This document shows positions 36,851 to 49,725 of a DNA stretch of 64,000 bases, in pieces. Origin of the DNA: Pholis gunnellus (lineage: Eukaryota; Chordata; Actinopteri; Perciformes; Pholidae); the NCBI GenBank assembly GCA_910591455.2, contig OU342824.1, positions 1,335,001 to 1,399,000 on the forward strand, given 5' to 3'. The position numbers were made by a program, and so were the translations under genes. The notes below the pieces were generated by a model that was given only the letters and a program-made list of their open reading frames with translations, was not told where the DNA came from and ran no database searches. Every line of letters starts with the position of its first letter. The first letter of the stretch is position 1.

Positions 36851-37096
36851 TGAGTGAGAGAGAGAGAGAGAGAGAGAAATAGAAAAGGCAAAGTTTTTCC
36901 CCTCATTACCTAAACCCAAAATGATGTCCTCTCCCTCGTCTTCTGGAGAAAAAAACCCTGTGATGAATAATGAAGACAACACGATTAGAGAAAAAACAAG
37001 ATCCATATCGTTGCATGTCTTTCCTGTGCTCATTAGTGTCTGTCTGTATGTGTGTGTGTGTGTGGCTAGTACTACATTATTTATTAAATTGAGTGT

Positions 37097-37127
<31 letters not shown>
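36805..37127. repeat. (GTGAGA)n/(GA)n tract, TG tract and G17-18 run
   Basis: Imperfect gtgaga units lie at about 36808-36858, running into (GA)n to 36878. Further on, a TG tract at about 37093-37110 is followed directly by a run of 17-18 G ending at 37127. Confidence 0.9.
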
Positions 37128-37128
<1 letters not shown>

Positions 37129-39889
37129 GTGTGCAGGGTCGTGTAAGCACACTGCTGTAGAGTGCGAATTAGTATTTTTCAGCAAGCGGATGGAGTTTGA
37201 TTTGTGCAGGCTGACTGGGATCGATGGTCAGAAACGAGCCTGTCGATGCAGGTCAGACTGTACATGGCCATATTGATACCGTTGCAAACAAGCAGAAATC
37301 TGGTTCAATAGTCCCTCGTGGTTTGGAGTCTGTTGCACAAGAGCCATGCAGCACAGTGATGTTTATTATTTCAGCTGGCATGTTATGAAGGCGATATCGA
37401 TAGAAGCATAACTAGACCTTGAATTGGAGGAAAATGTGCAGGGCTGGTGTTTGTTACTCCCCGCCAGTTGTCATGGTGAACTGACGCAGTGCAGGTGAAA
37501 AGCTAACGTTAAAGACCCTACACCGCTGTAGTTCACTCCTACAGATGAACTTTAGAGACAATTTTCAGGACTCCACACAAAGTCCGTGATTTACAATAGA
37601 ACATATTGGGCATTAAAGGGACATATGAAAGTAGTTGTGTTGGACACAAACCGTGTGTTCATCATTATACACAAATAAACTGTATGCATACTGTCAGCTG
37701 CTGCTGAGGATCTACAGGGGCATTATGCTGTTGATGTACACTGGCCCGATTCAGTCGGTGGTCTGCGGGTTATATCCGGCCCAGAAGTAACCTGCGAGTG
37801 GCCCACATAAATCTGATATATGACAGAGTATGTAAACTACATACATAGTGTATGGAGGTATAACGAGTGAGTCATCTGGCTTCCTTCTCATCTCTGTTGA
37901 CAGTTCCTCGTGCTCAGTACAGATCAGACAGGATGTACAGACACCACCAATCATTCCTTTAAAACAATCAAGGTTTTTGACTTCTCATTGGCATTTTATT
38001 GCCAGTGTCATTTCAACGTTGCAGTTTGACATTAGACACGCAGGCATCATTCTCTGCACAAAACCTAGTAGATTTCTTGTATACAAACGGCCTGAATAGT
38101 ATGGTATTCCAGCTAGTATATTTATAACATACTATATACACGTAGTGTGGAATTGCAACATATCAAGAATTTATTTTATGGTAAAACTATTTCAATAAAT
38201 CACAATCTAAACAATGATCTACTGTAGCGAAAACAGCCTGGGTAGCAGCTGCCCTGACATCATGTGTGAAGCCCTTCTAAACTAGGTAAAGATGTTATGA
38301 AGCATCCTGTGAGTAAGTAGACCCAACGAGCTGCTGATATCGATGTCTGAAGTCCATCACTTCCTGGCGTTGAAGTGGAAAGCTTTCTCCTTCCTGCCTC
38401 TCTCTCCTCTCCAGCCAAAACACTTCTTCACGTTGCTCATTGCCAATCCTGACCCCTTGGAGTCCTGATTGAGAAGTTCACCCTGCAGAATCAATACTCT
38501 AATCTTCCTCTCCGGCCCACAGTAGATAAGTCTGTCTAGTCATCGTGCTCTGCCCTCCTCCACTCAGAGCACAGCCTGGTGTCCGTCCTCCTCTGGATAG
38601 GTCACGCTTCTCGTCCCCACTCAGAGGACATCCAATCATGAAAGATGGCTGGATGGAATTGTGACTGATTATTTATACACAACATTTCAGAAAACTTGCA
38701 ATACAAAAAAAAAGTCTTAATTTAATAAACTGGGTAAGTTGAACGGATTCAATATGAATCAAGTTTCTGTTACTGCATTATGTATTTGTTGCCTCAGATG
38801 TTCTCAGAAACATATTGTGTACTGTTTAGCTGTAAAATAAGAACAATTATAAAAACCTTATTTCTATAAAAGTTAACACCTGCACTTTTGAGTGTAACTA
38901 AAACACAGGCAGTCATGGTTTATTGGAGCCAACATGTTGGTTGGAGACAGGCGGGTCTGTGGTCATACAACTTAGTGATGTCTCAGCAACTTGACACGAC
39001 TCTCGCCTTGGCCTCTGAAAGAGGACAGTCACTGTTTGCAAGTCAACAAATAGACACTTGTCGGGAAAATGTAAACATAGATCATCTGAAGCGGTAAAAC
39101 ATTTATGATAACTGCTTATCCTGTTACCACTCCAGTAAAATTAGCCTAAAATGCCTATCTAAGGCATACCCAAAGTAAAGTGAAAGCTGTTCTTGAACCA
39201 TTTGGAGTGCATGCATGGTTTTGGTCTCTTTTGAAGTTTTTTCCCCAACAGTGTAAGTGCTCACTGTAAGTGCTACTGGCATTGTGTAATAGAAGTTTGA
39301 ACACACTGAAGTAGAAGGTTTTTATTTCCGCCTGAATATTTTTTTGCAAACAGAAGCCTGCAGATGACTATAGCTGGACTTATTAGCTGGAAAACCCAAT
39401 GGGACCACAGCATGAAGCCTTACCTAGTCCAAGTTCAAATTTGAGAACAATACCACAGAAAATGAATATTTTACACATGTTTTACTGAGGGTATGACTAG
39501 GCGTTTTCCAAAAAAGGCCATTTGGCGACCCATAGTAACCATGGTCACATACCTAGGCTGTGTATTCATAATTCAAAATTATATATGTAGAAATACAATA
39601 ATTTAGAAGTTATTTTGCCATTATTCACTTTCCTAAAGTCTCCAAAACTCTGTTGTGATTGTATCTTGAAATGGTTTGCATCAATCACAAGAATGTTAGC
39701 TTTCTAAAGATATGTCGCATCAGTACCTACCTATACATAGCAGTTGTGTCCATAACACAGATGTACACTTAACACTCCAAAAGACCGTGGGCGGGCCGTC
39801 GGAGTGTTAACAGGATTTATATAACTATACAACACTACACATCCTGCTAGTACAACTGTTACTGCTGCTACCATTACCACTACTGTTGT

Positions 39890-39890
<1 letters not shown>
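37128..39890. other. No recognisable feature
   Basis: Short ORFs only. A few strings such as tatccggcccagaagtaacc near 37775 hint at old repeats, without defined ends. Confidence 0.35.

Positions 39891-39933
<43 letters not shown>
39891..39933. repeat. (CTA)n trinucleotide repeat
   Basis: About 13 cta/act units, with imperfect units on the left (accattaccactac). Confidence 0.92.
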
Positions 39934-40134
39934 TAATACACGTGCTATTGCTGCTGCTACTTCTACTACTGCTACCTCTTTTGGCAAAGACAATGAAGGT
40001 AATTGAGGGTGCAGTTTAGTAAGTTCGTAATTGTAGGAGACGGGGTTGAGAGTGGAGTATTGGCTCTCTCTGACTTTTGATCAAATCTAAGTATTGCCAA
40101 ATTGGTTTTATAACTTCTGCCCTAATGCCTATGC

Positions 40135-40135
<1 letters not shown>

Positions 40136-40177
<42 letters not shown>
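40136..40177. repeat. (CA)n microsatellite
   Basis: About 20 uninterrupted units. The flanking ORFs at 40094-40476 are artefacts. Confidence 0.95.
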
Positions 40178-40179
<2 letters not shown>

Positions 40180-42736
40180 TGAAATGTATTCTTTTGAGCC
40201 CCCTCTCTGTCTAGATTTTGAGGGTGACCTTTTAATTGAAGAGCTTTGTCCTTTGGTCAAACTTTGCTGGTTTGAATCAGCACTTCTGTGCTCAGCCTCA
40301 GTCATGTAGCGTACATACAGTGCAGTCGATACTGTGCTGACTGACTGACTCACTGATACCGCTAAATTTCCAACTTGTAGTTTAGAGGAGACAAACTTTG
40401 ACTGTGCAACACTGTTCCCCACATTTCCTGGCTCAATAATAATACCTCCAGTCTCTTGTGCCGTGTGGTATGTCACCTCTGCATTTCCATATTATTGAAC
40501 TGCCTGTTATCATTTTCAGAATGAGTTAGTGTTAGTGAGAAAAAATAAGACTTTTACACAGAACCTTTTATCTCTTGGCCTTTATCAGTTGACATCACAT
40601 GATGCCTTCCCTTGCTGAATGTTTTAATGCTGAGCTCTGCTGTCTTCTGAAGGAGATTTCAATGTAAGACACGACATGGCCACTGCAGTGTACACAGACC
40701 TAAATTGCTGAGTCGCTGGGCTCTCCTCAACTGCTGATATTCCTGTTTGTCATTTACCCAGAGGCTTTTGTTTGCCTTGTCCGTTTACTCAGCAAACCCA
40801 ATCCAAAGTATAGGACTCACACTTCAAAGAGAACCCGCTACTTCCCATCCTCGTTTGCATATTTCAACTTGATCCCCGCTGAGTCGTGGATTGACTCTGC
40901 AAACAGTTCTGGGATCACTACATCCACCAGCGCCCCGGCTCTTCATTGACATTAATAACTGATATAAGAGTGATATAGGCACACACATATTCACACTTTG
41001 GCCCATGTACAGCCACCAATGGCAGTTTGGATATTAAATCCACACTATTAACTTTTGAAGGACAAAATAAAACAAATTCCTCTCACACATTCATAAGCAA
41101 TAAAACTCACTGTTGGTCATTTCTTTACAATGAGGGCTGCAATAACCTTATTTGGTCTGGTTTGACCAGTAGCTTACGGTGGCTAATGTTAGCGTCTGTT
41201 TGCAAACTGTTCATAGGTACATTGTTTTGTCCGTGACGTTATGAGTCACTATGGCTTTATGACTCCCTCTACTTTTGCTGACGTACTGCACCCATTGATG
41301 CATTGATGTCCAGCAAATTCTTGCTCACTATGTGCACATGTTGAAAAAGTCAGAAAAGACTGTCCTTAAGTTTTTGGGTCTATGGAGCATGACCATTAAG
41401 GATGCTGCTGCATTGGCCGCCTGGCAACATTGGTGTTCTGTATCTTGAATTGGCAGCAGCAGGGTGCAACCTCCCACACCCTTCTACTACTGGCTATCTC
41501 TGACCCTCCGAATAACTAGTACAGTAGACTATGCTACCTACTGTAATCTCATCATGCATCCAAATGAGGCAGGCCGAACCTTGAAATAGATCAAAGATTA
41601 CTGTCCGTAAACACTCACTCTGCCTTTGGAGCACCCATTTATAAAGTTCCAGTACCAGCCAATAAAATGGGAGTGATCAGTGGTTATCAATACCATTCTA
41701 AAGCTTGCCCAGATGTGAAACCGTCGTCGGACCAGCAGAGCTATACAAGTAAACATGATATAAACATGGGGGCTTAGCCGACTTTAGGGGGTCCGTGGAA
41801 TTTATTTGATAAACACTCTTTATTTCGATGCTTTTGTTAATGCACTCTGGCACCTTATTACATGCAAAGTAGCTTGCATGTCCTAATCATTACAAATGTA
41901 ATGTGGAGCCTTTCTCAAAAACTGTTGTTTACTTTCCATATTAATTATGAATTGTGATGTGGACAGTATGTGCACGAATTTCTCCTTGAGTGTAACTTGT
42001 GTCATTCAGCACTGTCCACCAGACCCACATACACACGCACACACACACACACACGCACGCACTCACACACAGGGTTAGTTTTGTGATTTTGACACTTGAC
42101 ATTCTGAAAGAAAGTGAGCGGTGGAGATCGATTGACAGACTGACACAGTTTCTTATGCCTGATTAAATATAATACTTCTGAGGCTGTGAGTCTGTGAGTT
42201 CTGTGCAGGCACCTATTGCAAATGTCAGGCACACATAGCACTGCAGTGGATTGTTTGTAGCATGTGATATCTTTTTGATTTGACCCATTGTTTTAAAATC
42301 CTTTGTCAGGCGGTCTTTGATTTCAGAATGATTCAGTAATTCCATATATGTTTGTCCCAACACAATTCCATGGCTGGAAACAAAATATGTAGAAGAGAAG
42401 TGAGATGCTGAGAAGGAGCTGATGTGTGTGGAATGAATAAGGTGGTTGTTGATGTTACAACAGAATGCGAGGTCCGGATCCCATCTCCCATCTCTGATGT
42501 CCAACCAAACTCATGCAGGGGAAGTGGACCGGTCAGATCCAATAAGGTTAAGGGAGACAGGGTGGGGACAGACTTTTTACCAGTGTGTGAACCACAGAAG
42601 AGACTCCTCCCTGCCTCTCCAGGAATTAGTCATGAGTCATATTGCTTCCATTATTCATCACAGGTTTTGGAGAAGTAGGGAGAAAACTAGCGTGTTTTGA
42701 CTGTGCCCTCTCCTTTTTCTTTTTATCCTCTGACAC

Positions 42737-42739
<3 letters not shown>
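40178..42739. other. Unannotated stretch with one CA tract
   Basis: An imperfect CA tract lies at about 42028-42070. The overlapping ORFs at 42163-42700 on both strands carry no recognised motifs. Confidence 0.35.

Positions 42740-42781
<42 letters not shown>
42740..42781. repeat. C28 homopolymer joined to CA tract
   Basis: 28 consecutive C at 42740-42767 are followed by seven CA units. Length in the assembly may be unreliable. Confidence 0.93.
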
Positions 42782-43825
42782 CCCAACTCTTCTCGGAGTC
42801 TCAATCAGAGAGTTGATTGACTTTGAGAAGGCGATCTAGCTCGAAGGGGTCCGCTGAGTGCCTCGGTTGAGAGTCGAGGACACGATTAGCTCCTCTTCTG
42901 TTGTCGAGGGTCCCAGCAGTGAGGCCGCGTTCACTCAGCACGGGCGTCCTGTTACAGCAGCGAGCAGCCGCTAACGCCAGCAGCCTCATTTAAGGAGCAC
43001 ACTCCAGCAGGGGTTCGTGTGCCGACGCTCTGTCTCTCTACAGCTGCCAGGCTGTTTGGATTGTCCCTCTGCCTTTGTATGTGAGTGTCTGTGTGTGTCC
43101 ACTGGGGCTGATTCTCTAAATAGCCAGCTGTCACCAGAAGGAATCTCCTCAAAGACCCAGGTTACAAACAACCATCCTTGCTAATCGCTAAATTACAACC
43201 AGGAGGACTCAGCAGAGCGGGCCTGACGGGACTCACACTGCAAGTGTGTGTGTGATTCTCTGAGTATGTGCTCCTTTTGTCTCTGTGTGCTTGTGCATGT
43301 TGTGTATACGTGTGCGATTTGGTTATTTAGCTGTATGTGTGTTAATCTGACATTATTTCTGACGGGGATGGAGTGTGATATGTTTGTTGCGGCTAATTTG
43401 GCTTCAGCCGACTTGACATTTTCACACTATTTGATAAGAGGGGGAGTAGATCGGCGGCCATGCTGACAATCTGTTATTTACTGATTGCAGATAAAACCAT
43501 TAATTCCTGTTAATGAATGTTAATGAATGAGCGTATGAGCCCGGGGGGCGGGGGGGGGGGCATCAACATCCGCTGGGACATCAGCGAGGAGGAGCTATTC
43601 ATCACCATTACACTCACTGACACTGTGTTTCTGTCTGTCTCTCTCACTCACACACCGACGTCTGTGGTCAGTTTTGGCCTTTCGTTAGAATAATATGATT
43701 CTCGGATCTGGTCATCTCACAGATGATCTTCAGTGTGTCTCTTCCTATCTTATCTACAAAGAAACAGAAAGAAGGAGGAAAGCTATAGTGTTGGCTTATG
43801 GGACTCTTACCATAACGCAATATTT
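42782..43825. other. No recognisable gene
   Basis: A G-rich run lies at about 43541-43560. Short ORFs at 42801-43171 and 43248-43466 show no family features. Confidence 0.35.
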
Positions 43826-44350
43826 GGCAACACTATACACTATATAATAACCATCATTAATAAGATTGATAGTTATTAGATTAAACTTCACTTAATAGCT
43901 ATTCAACAATCAATGAAACAAATGTTTACTGATGATAACTAATGCTATAATTTATGTTCTTTTAACAGTTTATTGTTGCACACGTATAAACTGTATTAAG
44001 TATTTGTTAAGGATTACCTGTTTGTGAAACATCTAAAACCATTATGGACCAGATATTTCTTCAATTTGTTACTAATTGGTTTGTAAATTATCTATAAATA
44101 TGATCTGAATATCAATTATAAAGTTGCAAATGATGATTTAAACCTGGTTAAATGGTTAATGATCCTTTGTAAAGGATCTATAAATGTTAATTGTTTTCTG
44201 GTCCATCTTTCTATACAATGTTTCAAGAGGTTTTAACAACAAATCAATTGGTGAATGTTAGAATAGTATATTAATGTTATAATGTGTACAACAATAAAAT
44301 GTTAATATATTCTTTATTAATGTAATCAGAATGTAATTGTCAGTCTCTTA

Positions 44351-44395
<45 letters not shown>

Positions 44396-44558
44396 TTATT
44401 TCATAGAATACAAATTAATGATAACATTAATCATTACACAAATGATCAACATTAATTATAATTTAATTGTTTTTTATTGGTATTACTAATAATTATTGTT
44501 GTTATTATTAGTTTAACAGTTCACCATCCATTGATGATGGTTATTATAAAGTGCTACT
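43826..44558. mobile_element. AT-rich hAT-like foldback element with 8-bp target duplication
   Basis: The exact direct repeat caatattt lies at 43818-43825 and 44559-44566. Between them the ends are inverted: ggcaacact...ataataaccatcatta on the left against the reverse complement of gatgatggttattataaagtgctact on the right, the latter given here as gatgatggttattataaag and tgctact. It is 733 bp long, almost free of G+C-rich sequence and has no ORF. A (TA)n tract at about 44356-44391 lies inside. The superfamily call rests on the 8-bp duplication only. Confidence 0.7.
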
Positions 44559-44589
44559 CAATATTTTTCTTTCTTTTATGGTGAAGGTA

Positions 44590-44745
44590 GGACCCGCTCT
44601 ACCCTGCCTCTGATTGTCTTTCACTGATATTCTTACCCGAACCTAAATCTCACTCCTAATGCCTAAACCTAACCAAGCCAAACAGCGAAGACAACGATCA
44701 TTAAGAGGCAGAGTTGGCTGAGTTGCATCACAGTAGACACATTTT
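44590..44745 (+). repeat. Possible dispersed repeat sharing a core with the 10.6-kb MITE
   Basis: The string cactcctaatgcctaaacct followed by aaccaagcca resembles cactcctcatgcctaaatct followed by aaccaaacca at about 10842-10871, each followed by a short purine-rich segment. Ends are not defined. Confidence 0.35.
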
Positions 44746-45066
44746 AATATTCAGCATGAATTATGGAATTGATCTAGACCTGAGTTTTCAATTTTGCGAG
44801 CAAATGTGTTGCCCCTTTACTTTTGACCATCAAGAGGACTGAGGTAAATATGTAGTATCGATGTGTGGGTCAGGATCATTTTACTGTGAGACAGGTGGTT
44901 GAGCTGTTGCCTCCGCCGATGATGTTGGGTCTGGGATTGGCCTTTTTAGGGCCAGGGACAGATTAAACGGTCTTGATAAAAATAAATTATCAATAGTTTT
45001 CTTCGTTTTACACCTGTGTGTTTATCTGTTATGATGATGCTTGAGGAGGAGTGCAGGGCATGGTTT

Positions 45067-45068
<2 letters not shown>

Positions 45069-45148
<80 letters not shown>
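45069..45148. repeat. Long (CA)n microsatellite at an L2 insertion
   Basis: About 40 units directly abut the 3' tail of the L2 element that follows. A shorter CA tract at 48730-48742 lies at the other end, so the LINE probably inserted into a CA repeat. Confidence 0.95.
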
Positions 45149-45149
<1 letters not shown>

Positions 45150-45423
45150 TACATTACATTACAGTCATTTAGCAGACGCTTTTATCCAAAGCAACTTACA
45201 AGAAGTGTATTCAACATCGGTATTCAAGAGAACTACTAGTCACCAGAAGTCATAAGTGCATCTCCTTTGCTAAACAAGTATCTAAGAGCATAAACCAGAG
45301 CAAACGTACAGTGCAGAAACAAACACATACAATAAGTGCAACGAGCAAACCCGCAATACAATAAGTGCAACGAACTAATACGATTACAATAAGTGCAATA
45401 AGCTAATACGAATAAAATAAGTG

Positions 45424-46998
45424 CTAAGTGGAAGGCTCAGGGTAGTTCTTCTTGAAGACGTGAGTTTTCAGCCTGCGCCGAAAGATGGGCAGTGACTCCG
45501 CTGTCCTAACGTCAGTGGGAAGTTCATTCCACCATTGTGGGGCCAGGACAGAAAACAGCCGTGACCAGGTAGATCGGCCGCAGGGACCTCTGAGCGACGG
45601 GGGAACCAGTCGCCCTGATGCAGCAGAGCGAAGTGGTCGGGCGGGGGTGTAGGGCTTGACCATGGCCTGGAGATAGGAAGGAGCTGTTCCTTTCACTGCC
45701 CTGTAGGCTAGCACCAGAGTCTTAAACTGGATTCGAGCTCTTACAGGGAGCCAGTGTAGAGCACAGAGAAGGGAAGTTGTGTGGGAGAACTTGGGGAGCT
45801 CGAACACCAGACGAGCTGCAGCTTTCTGGACAAGCTCCAGCGGTCTGATGGCCGACGCCGGGGCTCCGGCAAAAAGAGAGTTGCAGTAGTCCAGGCGGGA
45901 GATGACAAGAGCCTGGATGAGCACCTGCGCCGTCTCCTCAGTGAGGAAGGGGCGAATCCTCCTGATGTTGTAGAGCAGGAATCTACAGGAGCGTGTAACC
46001 GATGCGATGTTTGCTGAGAACGACAGTTGGTCATCCAGGCTCACACCCAGGTTCCTCGCAGTCCGAGTTGGCCTCACCACGGTATCATCAATGGTGATGG
46101 ACAGGTCTCGGTGCGGGCAACCCTTTCCCGGGAGGAACAGTAGCTCGGTTTTGTCGAGGTTGAGCTTGAGGTGGTGTGTCGTCATCCACTTTGAGATGTC
46201 AGCCAAGCACGCAGCTATGCGTACCTCCACTTGAGTGTCACCAGGAGGAAATGACAAGACCAGTTGGGTGTCATCGGCATAACAATGGTAAGAGAAGTCA
46301 TGTGAGCGAATAACAGAACCCAGAGATGTTGTGTAGAGCGAGAAGAGAAGGGAGCCCAGGACTGAACCTTGTGGAACCCCCGTAGTCAGCAAGCGTGGTT
46401 CCGACACGGTCCCCCTCCATGTCACCTGGTAGGATCGACCTGTCAGGTAGGATGCAAACAGGGAGAGTGCAGAGCCTGAGATGCCCATCCCCTTGAGGGT
46501 GGAGAGGAGGATCTGCTGGTTCACAGTGTCAAATGCTGCAGATAGGTCCAGGAGAATCAGGACAGAGGAGAGAGAGTTAGCTCTTGCGGTGTGAAGGGAC
46601 TCCGTCACCGCAAGGAGGGCTGTCTCAGTCAAGTGACCCACTTTGAACCCGGACTGGTGGGGGTCCAAGAGGCTGTTCTGATGGAGATAGGAAGACAGTT
46701 GGTTGAAGACAGCACGTTCAAGTGTTTTGGATTGAAAGGGTAGAAGAGAAACCGGTCTGAAGTTCTTGACATCAGACGGGTCAAGTGATGGTTTCTTCAG
46801 AAGGGGAGTGACTCTGGCAGTCTTGAAAGCCGTGGGAAAGCATCCTGAATCGAGAGATGTGTTTGAGGTGGGTGAAGAAAGGAAGGAGTTCAGTCGCGAT
46901 AGACTGAAGAAGAGGGGATGGGATCGGATCAAGAGAGCACGTGGTGGGGCGGTTAGATGTAACAAGTTTGAGGACCTCGTTAGGAGAGAGGGGCGCAA
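45424..46998 (-). pseudogene. L2 reverse transcriptase segment
   Basis: The 524-residue open stretch holds RT landmarks in order: NFRPVSLLP (about 79-87), LLDLSAAFDTVN (149-160) with the first catalytic Asp, TGVPQGSVLGSLLF (206-219), and YADD (240-243) with the catalytic Asp pair. The C-terminal part has LSRLDYCNSL-like and VLAPQWWNELPTDVRT motifs typical of L2/CR1. It would copy the element RNA at a nicked target. The first about 45 residues appear to be in the wrong frame compared with the L2 order, marking a frameshift; no true start codon belongs here because the RT is normally fused behind the endonuclease. The RT core looks intact otherwise. Confidence 0.88.
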
Positions 46999-47144
46999 GA
47001 TAGGCTAAGCTGGGGCATGGAGAGTGGGGGGAGACCGTTGGGGGAAGAGCTGGACAGGGTAGAGAGGGAGAGGGTGGACAGGGGAGTGGAGAGAAGGAGG
47101 ATCTGATATCGTTTACCTTCTTGTCAAAGAAGTTGGCGAAATCG

Positions 47145-47411
47145 TCAGGGTGGAGGGAGGAAGTAGGTGGAGGGGGTGGGGGGTGGGGGTTGGAGGACTG
47201 AAGAGAACGTTTCGAAGAGTTTTTTAGGATTGGAAGCAGAGGTTAGGATTTTAGAGCGGAAGAAAGCAGCTTTGGCAGTAAATAGAGAGGAAGAGAAAGT
47301 GGAAAGAAGAGATTGGAAGTTGAGAAGGTCCTCCGGCAGTTTGCCTTTTCTCCATTTACGCTCAGCCTCTCTTAGACTCTGTCTATCATTAGCACTGAGT
47401 CCGACAGCCAT
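47145..47411 (-). pseudogene. L2 linker between endonuclease and RT
   Basis: An 88-residue stretch with ANDRQSLREAERKWRKGK and FFRSKILTSASNPKKLFETF, a charged segment typical of the region between the two enzymatic domains of L2/CR1 proteins, ending in a proline run. It overlaps the end of the endonuclease frame in another frame, showing a frameshift near 47385. The same segment is found at 50769-51035 in the second copy. Confidence 0.75.
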
Positions 47412-48238
47412 GGGGCAGGTGGAGTTGGCTGTGCAGGCCTGGAGGTGAAGGGACAGAGGTTGTCCAACGAAGAGGAAAGGGTGCTAAGGAGGAGATTAGT
47501 AGCAGTATCAGGGGATAGGAGAGAGAAGGATGCAGGGTCAGGGAGAGCAGAGGTAACAGAAGAGGAAAGATCAGCCGGGGAGAGGGATCGAAGATGACTA
47601 CGGGTAGAGACCATGTGGGTAGGTGGTGGACGTAAAGAGGGAGAGGAGAGGGAGAGGGAGTAGGCCATGAAGTAGTGGTCAGACAGCTGGAGAGGAGTGA
47701 CGGACAGGTTGGCAGTAGAACAGTGTCTAGTGAAGATAAGATCCAGCTGGTTGCCGGCCTTGTGGGTAGGAGGAGAAGGGGAGTGGTAAAAGTCAAAGGA
47801 GGACAGGAAGGAAAGAAGAGGTTCTAGCTTATCAGTCTGGATGTTGAAGTCGCCGAGCAAGATGAGTGCGGAGCCATCGTCATGGAAGTGCGAGACTAAT
47901 GTGTCAAGCTCCTCCAAGAACTCACCAAGAGGGCCTGGTGGGCGATACACAACAGCAATGTTGAGCTTGACTGGATAAGTGACAGTAACAGCATGAAATT
48001 CGAACGAGGACGGGGAGAACTGTGGAACCGTGACAGGAGTGTATTTCCATTTAGGGGAAATTAGCAGGCCAGTACCACCACCTCGCCTCGCAGCTCTGAG
48101 AGTGTGAGAAAAAGAGTACACATCCGACAGTGCTGCAGGTGTGGTGGTGTTTTCTGGTGTGATCCAGGTCTCAGTTAGAGCAAGAAAGTTAAGGGAGAGC
48201 AAGGAAGCATAGCCCGAGATGAACTCAGCTTTCGGCAC
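47372..48238 (-). pseudogene. L2 apurinic-type endonuclease segment
   Basis: 288 residues with the landmarks of the APE-like endonuclease: LALTETWI (19-26, catalytic Glu), VVYRPPG (96-102), LLGDFNI (127-133, catalytic Asp/Asn), LDLIFTR (165-171) and LSDHYF (185-190, catalytic Asp-His pair). It would nick the target DNA to start reverse transcription. The true N-terminus lies further upstream in an altered frame. The chain ends soon after the domain, in a shifted frame. In a complete L2 it continues into the RT as one protein. Confidence 0.85.
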
Positions 48239-48742
48239 TGCCGACTGGCAATTCCATAGTCCCCCGCCACCAACTGCTCTCCATGAGCCGAGAGAGTAGG
48301 ATAGATGAGGTTAGCGGGTTCACGGCACCTGGGAGTGACCCAATGTCTACGTGACCACCGAGCAGAGGAGCGAACAGAAATAGGGTGCAAACACATGGTA
48401 GAGAAATAGAAACTCCCCAAGTACAAGCTTGAGGGGTCAAGCTTGACGAAGTCGGGCTTGAAAAAGTCACCCTGTTGCCTTTGTTCGCCCTAGCCTTCGT
48501 TTGCCTGACGCTTCCAACCACCAGCAGTGGTTAAGAACAGCAATCTACTAATTGCTCATTGTCTGCCAGGAGTGCAAGTTCCTCCCCCTGCAATCAGCAG
48601 AGCTATTCAGCAGGAGTGACTAAATCACACCTACTCAGACAGGCAGAAACTCACAGCCCAATCACAACTGAGGCAGGCCTAAGTAAAGCTCTAAAGTCAA
48701 CTAAGTTAAAGCAAGAATAAAATACCTATCACACACACACAC

Positions 48743-49658
48743 CTGCTAAATGTCAGGAGCACTGGGGCGAACATTAAAAATGTTTAGTTGCACTTGACAG
48801 GTTTTTGCTTGCATGGAGCCTTTAAAAGGTGTGGTGCCATCAGCAATGTGTATGTGTGTGAATGTGGTTGGCTGGAGACGTTGCAAATGATTTTGCAAGT
48901 GGCCAGAGTGGCAGGAGTGAGACACATCTGTTGAAATTCAATTTGAATCGGATTTCAAACCACCTCCATCTGATTTGCAAAAAATCACATTTCACATGTT
49001 TTTTTTTATTTTTGCTGTCCAGACTTTCCAAAATCAATCTGGGTACAATCTATATGCCAAAACACGGATTTGGGCTGACAGTTTGAATAAGGCTGAAGAT
49101 TCTTCCAGTGTTCCATTATTCCATTTATTTCCTTTCTCACCTACATTATCATCCAGTCTCTCTCTTCAACTAAGATAACTGCTCCTATCCATCAGAGGCT
49201 GCCAGTTATTGTGTACATTGTATTTCTTTCTGTATTTCATAGCTGCTATGTGTTATATAAGTTTAATAAGTGCAGAGCCGGGCTATGATGAAGTAACAAC
49301 TGAGTAACTTCAGACAAAGAATCCTATGTTCGTTCCCCTTGCAACCTGACATTAACATGCATTTTGTAGTTGTGTTTGGTTATGATTCTGCTGGTTACAT
49401 TTGACCCACATCACACCTAACGTTCACATTTCACCCAGACATTGGCAAAAATGCAATTTTTTGTATAAAACAAACAAGGAGCGAGGGAGAATCACAGCCA
49501 CTAATTCTCGTTACCCCACTCCGTCTCTGAAGGAGGATCATTGCTAGAACCTCATTTGTTGTTAAACTGAAATACATAATTCTCATGAAGGCCATGCTGG
49601 TCTCCTTGTTTTGTTTTTCCTGCCACCAGGCACACACTGGGGACATAAAGTTATACGA
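48743..49658. other. No recognisable feature
   Basis: Non-repetitive sequence with short ORFs. Confidence 0.35.
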
Positions 49659-49725
49659 AACATTGCCATTTTATACCTGAGCCTTCTGTGCTGTCCTACT
49701 GTGCTGTCCTACGGTTATTTGTTTC

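Larger units (their letters stand above)
45149..48729 (-). mobile_element. Nearly full-length L2-type LINE
   Basis: Read on the minus strand: a 5' region of about 0.5 kb, an endonuclease segment, a proline/serine-rich linker, a reverse transcriptase segment and a short 3' end with gcgtctgctaaatgactg and TGTAA units (tttggataaaagc lies just before). This order and tail are those of L2 elements of fish. CA repeat flanks both ends, consistent with target duplication inside a microsatellite but not provable. Frameshifts separate endonuclease, linker and reverse transcriptase, so the copy cannot move by itself. Confidence 0.88.

Noticed and set aside
45741..46234. Plus- and minus-strand ORFs within the L2
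   Set aside because: Shadow frames of the reverse transcriptase.
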